Source: Choristoneura fumiferana
Lineage: Eukaryota; Arthropoda; Insecta; Lepidoptera; Tortricidae
Reading direction: 5' to 3'
NCBI RefSeq assembly: GCF_025370935.1
Contig: NC_133501.1
Location: forward strand, 3,662,565-3,726,564
Length of the DNA stretch: 64,000 nucleotides
Positions within the stretch are counted from its first letter, which is position 1; each line of letters opens with the position of its first letter. The translations under genes were made by a program, and so were the position numbers. The notes beneath the pieces are model-generated. The model was not told the DNA's origin, did no database searches, and was given only the letters and a program-made list of their open reading frames with translations. This document shows, piece by piece, positions 12,101-20,300 of the stretch.

Positions 12101-15100
12101 TAAATAGCATAAGTGTTAGAGGGACCGCACGACACGAACTTCGAATTTCGAGTTTCGTAGTAGCCCTTCAGTTCTGAATGATAATCGCTCAAAATGAAAT
12201 CAGAAAGATCGGTTGATCCATTTCGAAGTGATAATTGGGAATAGCGAATAAATTATTCTCATTCTTATAATCAGTCATAAAGAAAGCAGGAAGATCGGTT
12301 GATCAATTCTGAAGTGATAATCGGTCATAAAGAAAGTAGGTTCGGTTGATTAATTCTGAATTGATAATCGGTCATAAAGAAAGTAGGTTCGGTTGATCAA
12401 TTCTGAATTGATAATCGGTCATAAACTTTGGTTATAAAGAAAGCAGAAAGTTCGGTTACCTAATCTGGAAGTGATAATCGGTCATATCTGCAATATTTTA
12501 TATTTTTTATTTATTTGATTCAATTCAATTCAATTCTTGATAGTATAGTTCCATCGATTCTATCGATGATTCCGCCAATGTCGAGGTTGGAAAAGACTAT
12601 CGGTTAGCCGTTGTACGGTAGCTTCAGCGTGCGGTTATTTTTTTGTGCAACGTCCGCCCGGATTGCTACCACCATCTTGCTCGCTAATCCTGCCGTGAAG
12701 CAGCAGCGCTTGCACTGTTGTGTTTCGGCGTGGAGAGTAAAACAGCCGGTGAAATTACTGGCACTCGAGGTATCCCATCTTAGGCCTCTAGGTTGGCACC
12801 CCTGGTATTGCAGATGTTTATGGGCGGTGGTGATCTCTTACCATCAGGAGACCACTTGCTCGTTTGCCATCCAGTCGAATAAAAAATGAAATAAAAAATA
12901 ACATAATGAGCCTTGTTTTTGATAAAAACTTTTTTCTGACAGGTCTCCGAGTGGTGATTGAGACTTTGTACAAGATCACGGGCTGTCGTGTGATCGAAGA
13001 GGTCCAGACCGTGTTCTACAGGGTATTCAAGATTGACAGTAAGTTTGTAAACAAAGTAGATTAGAGATTAGATTAGATTGTTTTCGCATACAAAAACTGT
13101 CATTTGATTGTGATCGCGAGTGTCAGCTGGGCTACTACGAAACTCGAAGTTCGTATCGTACCGTCCCTCTCGCTCTCGTATTAAATAGTATAAGTGTCAG
13201 AGGGACCGCACGACACGAACTTCGAGTTTCGTAGTAGCCCAGCAGAAACGTTACACGGCTTCTGACTTCAGACTCCGTCAAGCGCGCCACCCATGGCAAC
13301 ACTGGCGTTTCGTAGGTGCTTTAATGCCAATTCTGAGATTAATTCATTATTTTCTTAAATCTTCCTAGATACCGCAATTCACCCGTAATCACCCGCACCC
13401 GCCGCTCGCACACACTGATAATTTAAGGAGGATTAAGTTTTCTTTAGTCAAGGCTGCGCTGCCGTCGGTGCCGTATGTTTCGATTTTAGCTTAGAGATGA
13501 TCACCTTTTACGTTCGCGGACTCGTACTTGCGTATTTTTTGTATTAAGTATAATTGTAAATTAGTAGTAGGTATATAAGTGTAGTGTAATAGTTTCGTGC
13601 AAGGACACATAAAAAATATAGATACCTACCGACCTATAAACAATATAGTTATAGTATTATGTGTAGGTGAGTAGTATGTATACAGTCGCCATCACCATTC
13701 CGGCGAATTTATAAATAATATTTTTAAATTGAGAATAATAATATAACGGCATAGAATCTGTCTGTTTTCTCAAGACACAGACATTAGACAATTTGCCGGT
13801 AAGTAATTCATCTAAAATAGACGTCGACAACCCTAAGCGACCGCGCCGGAGTAGGCAGTTGTCTCCAAAGGGTCGGAGTGTGGTTGAACATCACAGACAT
13901 CGCTTGATAATTCTTTGAACACAATGCACTTCTACATGTTCGAATCAATATTTCAACCAATCATTTTTTTTTTAATTTGATTATAAATTTTAATTTTTAA
14001 TTTTATCTCATTTTCTAATTTGATTATAATTTTTTTTATTAATTTCAACTGACTATATTTTTGAAATGTAGGTATTTGAAGTCTGTAGCGTTTCAATTTT
14101 GATTATGTAAGTTTAATTTTGTATTTCTACCTAGCAATTTAATGTTTTGTACACCCATTTATTAATTATTATTATTATTAATTATTATTATTATTAATTA
14201 TTAATTTATTAATTAATTATTATTATTATTATTATTGGCAAGACATAGAAGATCACAAAATGTCTTAACAACTCTGTATCTTACAGCCTAACTAAGTATG
14301 TTCCACAATAAACATTTTTTCTGATTCGGATTCTGATTCTGATAACAGGATCCCTGGGCCTTAGTATTGTCCAGCAGCCGCAGTCTTCACAGCCTCATTC
14401 GTTTGGCTGACGATCCTATGATTTCTTCTCACAGATATCATCACGGTTATCAAACGAATTAACAACATCTCAAAGAGCCGAGATGCACTTACTTTCCTCG
14501 AGTCTCTGCTCGAAGTCACGCAGAGTAAGGTCATCGAAGACGCAAGCGTCGCCTTGAAGAAGCTCACCACTAAGAACTGTGAGTATATCGCTGTATGACT
14601 TACCGCTAAACAAGATTATATTTTTCATTGTTATTCAAACAATATTTATTTAATCGTATGGCATACATTTAAAATAAGCTTATACACATATCTATCGCCA
14701 TCTTTGCCTATTTGTATATCGCCTTAATGTTTGTCACTCGTTTAGCACCACCCAGGGGACACGTGCAGGGTTGTGGTGGGTTTCTACTGCGGACTCGAGT
14801 AACAATCGTCCCCCAATATAAACAATGTAACAGTAAAACGAAAGAGTAAACTACGCAGAATATTTACGTACAGTCGGGTTCTAAAATTTGTGAGCAAAAA
14901 TGTTATCAAAAATATGTGAAGACGTCTGTATATTGTTAACGGCGTAAAAGCGTGCTCAGATATTTTCAACCGGCTTCAAAGGAGGTTCTCAATTCGTGTG
15001 TATGTTTTTTTGTATGTTATGCCGAAATTCAAAATTCATTTTTAGTTCTAAAGGACACTAAGTCAGGATCTGATGATGGAATCCTAGAGAAATCGAGGGC

Positions 15101-17298
15101 AACCCTCGAATTTTTAAAGCACACCTATAGCGTTTTTGGCATTTTTAACACCAAGTCGAGTACCTACTCTGTTATAAATAAAATAATATAACTATGCCGA
15201 GTTTGAGCTTAATGGAATCTTTGTGAGATGCATTTTGGCTACAAATCACTAAAAACTCTGAAAATATTATTTTTTTACAAAAAATGGAATCGACTTTAAA
15301 AACCTTGAAAGTAATTTTCTACTAGTTTGAAGTCGGTGCCTCAGCAGCAGGAGTGATTAAAGCCAAAAACATATTATGTAGGCGAGGTAGACGACTATAG
15401 TTCCACTCCTGCTGGCTCGTGCTGAGGCACCGACTTCAAACTAGTAGATTTTTTTTTTAAGGTTTTTGAAGTCGGTTCCATTTTTTGTTAAAAATTTTTT
15501 TTGATCAAATTTTCGCTCAGAAGTTTAGGAACTCTGCTGGACATTCGCCTAATATCCGCGGTAAGAAGAATCATTAAAGTAGCTATACCACTCCTGAAAA
15601 TAATATTTATGTTAACTTTCGGTTGTAGGTAGGTACGACATGCATGACAACTAACTTAGGGTTGATAATATTTTTCGCTTTAATAATTTATTATATTTTA
15701 TGGGCTATTTTATTTTGTAAAACATTGATATTAAGAGGACTTACAACAATTTTAGTGTCGGCCTTGGAGATTTTGGAGAACATCAGATCAAAGTCAGGAC
15801 ATGATGACATCATCGACTTCTTTAGGCGTCTCATCGAGCACACTGGCACTAAATGTAAGTATTAATACTAAAGGTAATTTTCGCACATGAGTTTTTACAA
15901 AACGGATTTGAACCCACGATGCTCTGCCTGAGAGGCCATAAGTCAAACCACTAAGCCACCATGGCTTTTATTTGTCTATTTCCGTGTTACTTGTGCAAGG
16001 TCCGCCCGGATTGCTACCACCATCTTGCTCGCTAATCCTGCCGTGAAGCAGCAGTGCTTGCATTGTTGTTTTCGGCGTGGAGAGGTAAGACAGCCGGTGA
16101 AATTACTGGCACGTGAGGTATCCCATCTTAGGCCTCTAGGTTGGCAACGCGTTTGCAATACCCCTGGTGTTGCAGATGTTTATGGGCGGTGGTGACCTCT
16201 TACCATCAGGAGACCCACTTGCTCGTTTGCCTTCCAGTCGTATAAAAAAAAAAAAAATACTTTGCGGGAGAAAAAGCGACACGGTAATTAGACTTGAGCA
16301 GAGGAATGAGAACGGTCAAATTATCAAAGCTGCGTGAATTTTTGAACTACCGGCAGTTGATCTTCTTTATTTATCTTTAAACAATTATTTTTCAACTGTA
16401 CATAGTATCGTTTGCGCCGAAATGAATTTAAACTTTTTAAAAATGATTCTGACATGTAATTATTTCTGTTTTCAGCTATCCAAGAGGCATGGGAGGTCAT
16501 CATTACGTACATTACCATCACAGGTATTTATTATGTTATATATACCAACTCGTAGAATTTTTTTTTTAGCTAAGGTTTGCATAGGTACATACACAATACA
16601 ATCATCATCCCTCCAAAAATCCCTAATTACTTTTCCCAAAAATGACCGTAAAAGTTGACATTATTCTTTACATATCAGAAGGTGAAGTGCATAGTTTATG
16701 GTCAGCGAAAAATTAAAAAGTTAAAGAGATTGCACGCGCGCTAGCTCGACAATAATGAATTAGCGCGCTGCAATCAGTCACATTTTTTTTAACGTAAAAA
16801 GGCCATGGAAATGTTGGCACAAGTCGTATACAGCCAAGTCTAATGGCCGGTATCAGATATTTTCTTGGAACTCCGGACTTTTTCTATTGGGTCTGAAGTA
16901 GCTTGTGGTGTTTTCGGTGGAAAAATACTCCTGCAGTTTATTTTTAATGAAAAAAAGGCGGGAAACCATAAGAAAAATATTGGAATAAAATTAATTTTTA
17001 CAATATATTTTGAGAAAAAGTTTATTCTATTTCAGAATTATTCACCATTTTTGAGAAAAGCTTTATATTAGTCTCGGCTCGAATAGCAATTGCTGGCTTC
17101 GTATTAGTTAAACTCATGCTCAGCCAGCAATTGCCTACTTCCAGGCCGCGACAATAATCTACTATTGTTTTATTTTTGTACTTACTTACACTAAAAAATA
17201 TTTTAGGTACCATTTTGTCGGCATAGTTTACATACATATTCGAGCAAAATTACAGTTTTCTAGCATTGATAGTCTCCGAGCAAAGCTGCGGACGGACG

Positions 17299-17334
<36 letters not shown>

Positions 17335-20300
17335 TGGCGAAACTATAAGGGTTCCGTTTTTGACATTTTGGCTCCGGAACCCTAAAAAAGTGTACCCTTT
17401 TTTTTAATTTTTTGGAATAAATATGGTTTTTCCTACTCAGAATGAAAAGCACAATCGATACCGATCGTTTAAAAAAATGTCCCCATTTTTTTCATACAAA
17501 ATTTTATGAGTCAGTTTGTCACGCCCATACTAAGTGTATGAAAAAAAAACGTCGCAAAACTAAAACTTTTTTTTGGAAACATTTTTTTAAACTATCGGAG
17601 TCGATTGTGCTCAAAAATAATGAAAGGGTACACTTTTTTTTTGAAAACTAAATTATTTGTTTTTTTGATAACTATTGCTGTACTTGATTATTATTATACT
17701 AATGTTTACGTTCTTTTTCCGCAGATATCTTCGAGTTCTTCGAAGTGATCTATCGCTTTACGCGCGTGCAGATCATCACGTTTATAGAGACCATCATCCA
17801 CGTGACCAGCTCCAGCAGCTTCACGCAAGCCATTTCCAAGCTGAACCGGCTCACAGGAGAAAAGAGTAAGTCAAATTCAAAAGGGCCATTCATAAAGCAC
17901 GTCACACCAATTTTGACCGTAATTAGCCAAACCCGTCCTCCTCCTCCGCCTCCAGAAACACACCCTCACACACCGCACAAACCGCATGCCGGATACCCCC
18001 CTAAATGTGGAACGTATTTTAGTCTAAGTCAAGGAAAGAGTAAGTCAAAAGAGAAAAGAACAAGTGAAAGGTTACATTACAAAATTTTGTTTATTTGTTC
18101 TTGCTTTTTTATGTATTCTAATTACAGTATATTTCATTAAAAATGTATGAGTAAAAACGTCTACTGATAGAGACACATAAAAAAGAAAACATTTATATTT
18201 GCCTATCTAAAAAATAAAATTTACAAATAAAATCTCATTCAAATTATAATCTACTTATCTATTTAATTTTTTTTTTCAGATTTCATCAAGTCAATGACAA
18301 TAATATACGAGATTGTAGAAATCGGTGAGTGTCGTATTAAGTAAAAATAGATTTTTAGTTCCTTTACTTTAAATTAAATGTAAAACTAATTAAATTTGTG
18401 ATTTAATTTTTCAGATATTGTCAAATTCTTCGAAGTTATCATTACGATCAGCAAGAAGTTCGGTAAGTATCTAACATTACATTATAACGTCCGTCTGGGT
18501 AGCACCGAAACCGATTTATTAAACTCAATTATTAAAGAAAAGAAACATAGAAAACTGTCGTTTTAGGTGTATCCAAGGGTTATCTATTGTTTCCCCGAAA
18601 GTTATATGCCATAATTTCATTTGCCCGAAGTTCATATGCCCGAAACTTCATTTTCCCGAATGTTTCGTTTACTAGAAAATTTATTTGATATATTCTTATT
18701 TTCCCGAAAATTAGATGCCATAATGATACGAATGCATATACGTATTGTTTTCCATATTATTAAGTGCAATAATATTATTTAATAGAATATTCAAACGCCA
18801 TACTCAATAGTGTTTATTTTGATTATGATTGATTAAAATTGCTTTTTTCTTTTACTAATCTATCTATTATCTTATTTATTCGGGCTGCTATAAAAAATAC
18901 CTAACATCGAAGGCTAAGGCGGGAGCCTTAGCATTCGGAACCTAACCTATCCGAGTCACTTCTGCTCCAAACCGCCTTGCTCGCTCGCTTCGCTCGCTCG
19001 CACAAATCAAATGTCGCAATTCTTACCTAACCTAATCTTTGTGATTAAAATTTACCTAATTCAAAGGCTTGTTTGACGTATGGGATTTATCAGTATATAG
19101 TGTCGATACTCACCATTTACATGGATGGCAAATGATATTATGGCATGTGATACTTATGGCTTACAATGATTATGAAAAATGAAATTATTTAAATTAATAT
19201 TATGGGAAACAAAGATTCTGTCATTAGATTAATATGGTAAACAATGAGTTGTGAAAATGTATTTATAAGAAACAATATTATGACGGTTGAATATTATAGC
19301 ACATGAAATTCGGGCAAGTAAAGGTATACCGTATCCAAGACGTATTTTTTGTTATTTTCCTTTTGCGAATTATTTTTAATAATGTTTATATATTTTTACA
19401 GATTTTGAGGAAGTGATTACTATCATGGAAGAGTACACGTACACTACGGGTAAGCAAAATCAAATGAAATACCTAGTTTTAATTAAAGATTGAGTTTTTT
19501 TACTTTTTAATTGAACAGAAATTTAAGGATTACTTACTATCTAATAATGGTAAATTTCTGCATTAGAAAACTCGTAAGGTTTGACTATTTATTTTTTTTA
19601 TAAATCAAAGCTTGCCCATGCATTATCGAACGAAAATCAATTTTTAAGCTACCTTTACAATTACTAGAGGTATAAACGTTTGAAATCCAAAATTATAGAG
19701 AGAAAGACATACTTGCACGTGACGTCACACCCAAGAAGCGTCATACCTGTTGCATAGAGAAAAGCGTTTTAGAAAGAGAGATGTAAAGATTTTTCAAAAT
19801 AAACTCGAAAAAAGTTTCAAGCGAATTATGTATGTAAACTCTTCATTGTACAAAATAAGTAAACAAACACAGATGACAAACATTGAGATATATGTACAAA
19901 GGCGAACTTATCCCTTTAAGGGATCTCTACCAGTCAACCTTTGAGTGGATGAGAGGAGCATTCAGTCAGGGACAGACAAAAAGTAAATTAAATTATTCTG
20001 GTGTCCCTGTGGTGGCTCGGTTCGGTGGCATTTAGACATCACAGTTGCTGATGCAGCTGCTGAGTTGCTACGCTAGTTGCCGCTTGCACGGAGCGGGTGG
20101 GTGGCCGTTTCATCATCATCATCATCCCAGCCTATATACGTCCCACTGCTGGGCACAGGCCTCCTCTCAGAACAAGAGGGCTTGGGCCATAGTTCCCACG
20201 CGGTCGGTGGCCGTCTGTTGGACAATAATATGAGCAGCGCTAACTGCGCGCGTCGCGTGCATTAGTAGATTGATAACCAAGGGTGGAAAGCGACCCATTT

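Noticed and set aside
15048..15190. Extra exon starting at the ttttag near 15047
   Set aside because: Open for 47 codons, but lies in an interspersed repeat, does not fit the 16-residue pattern and has no suitable donor.
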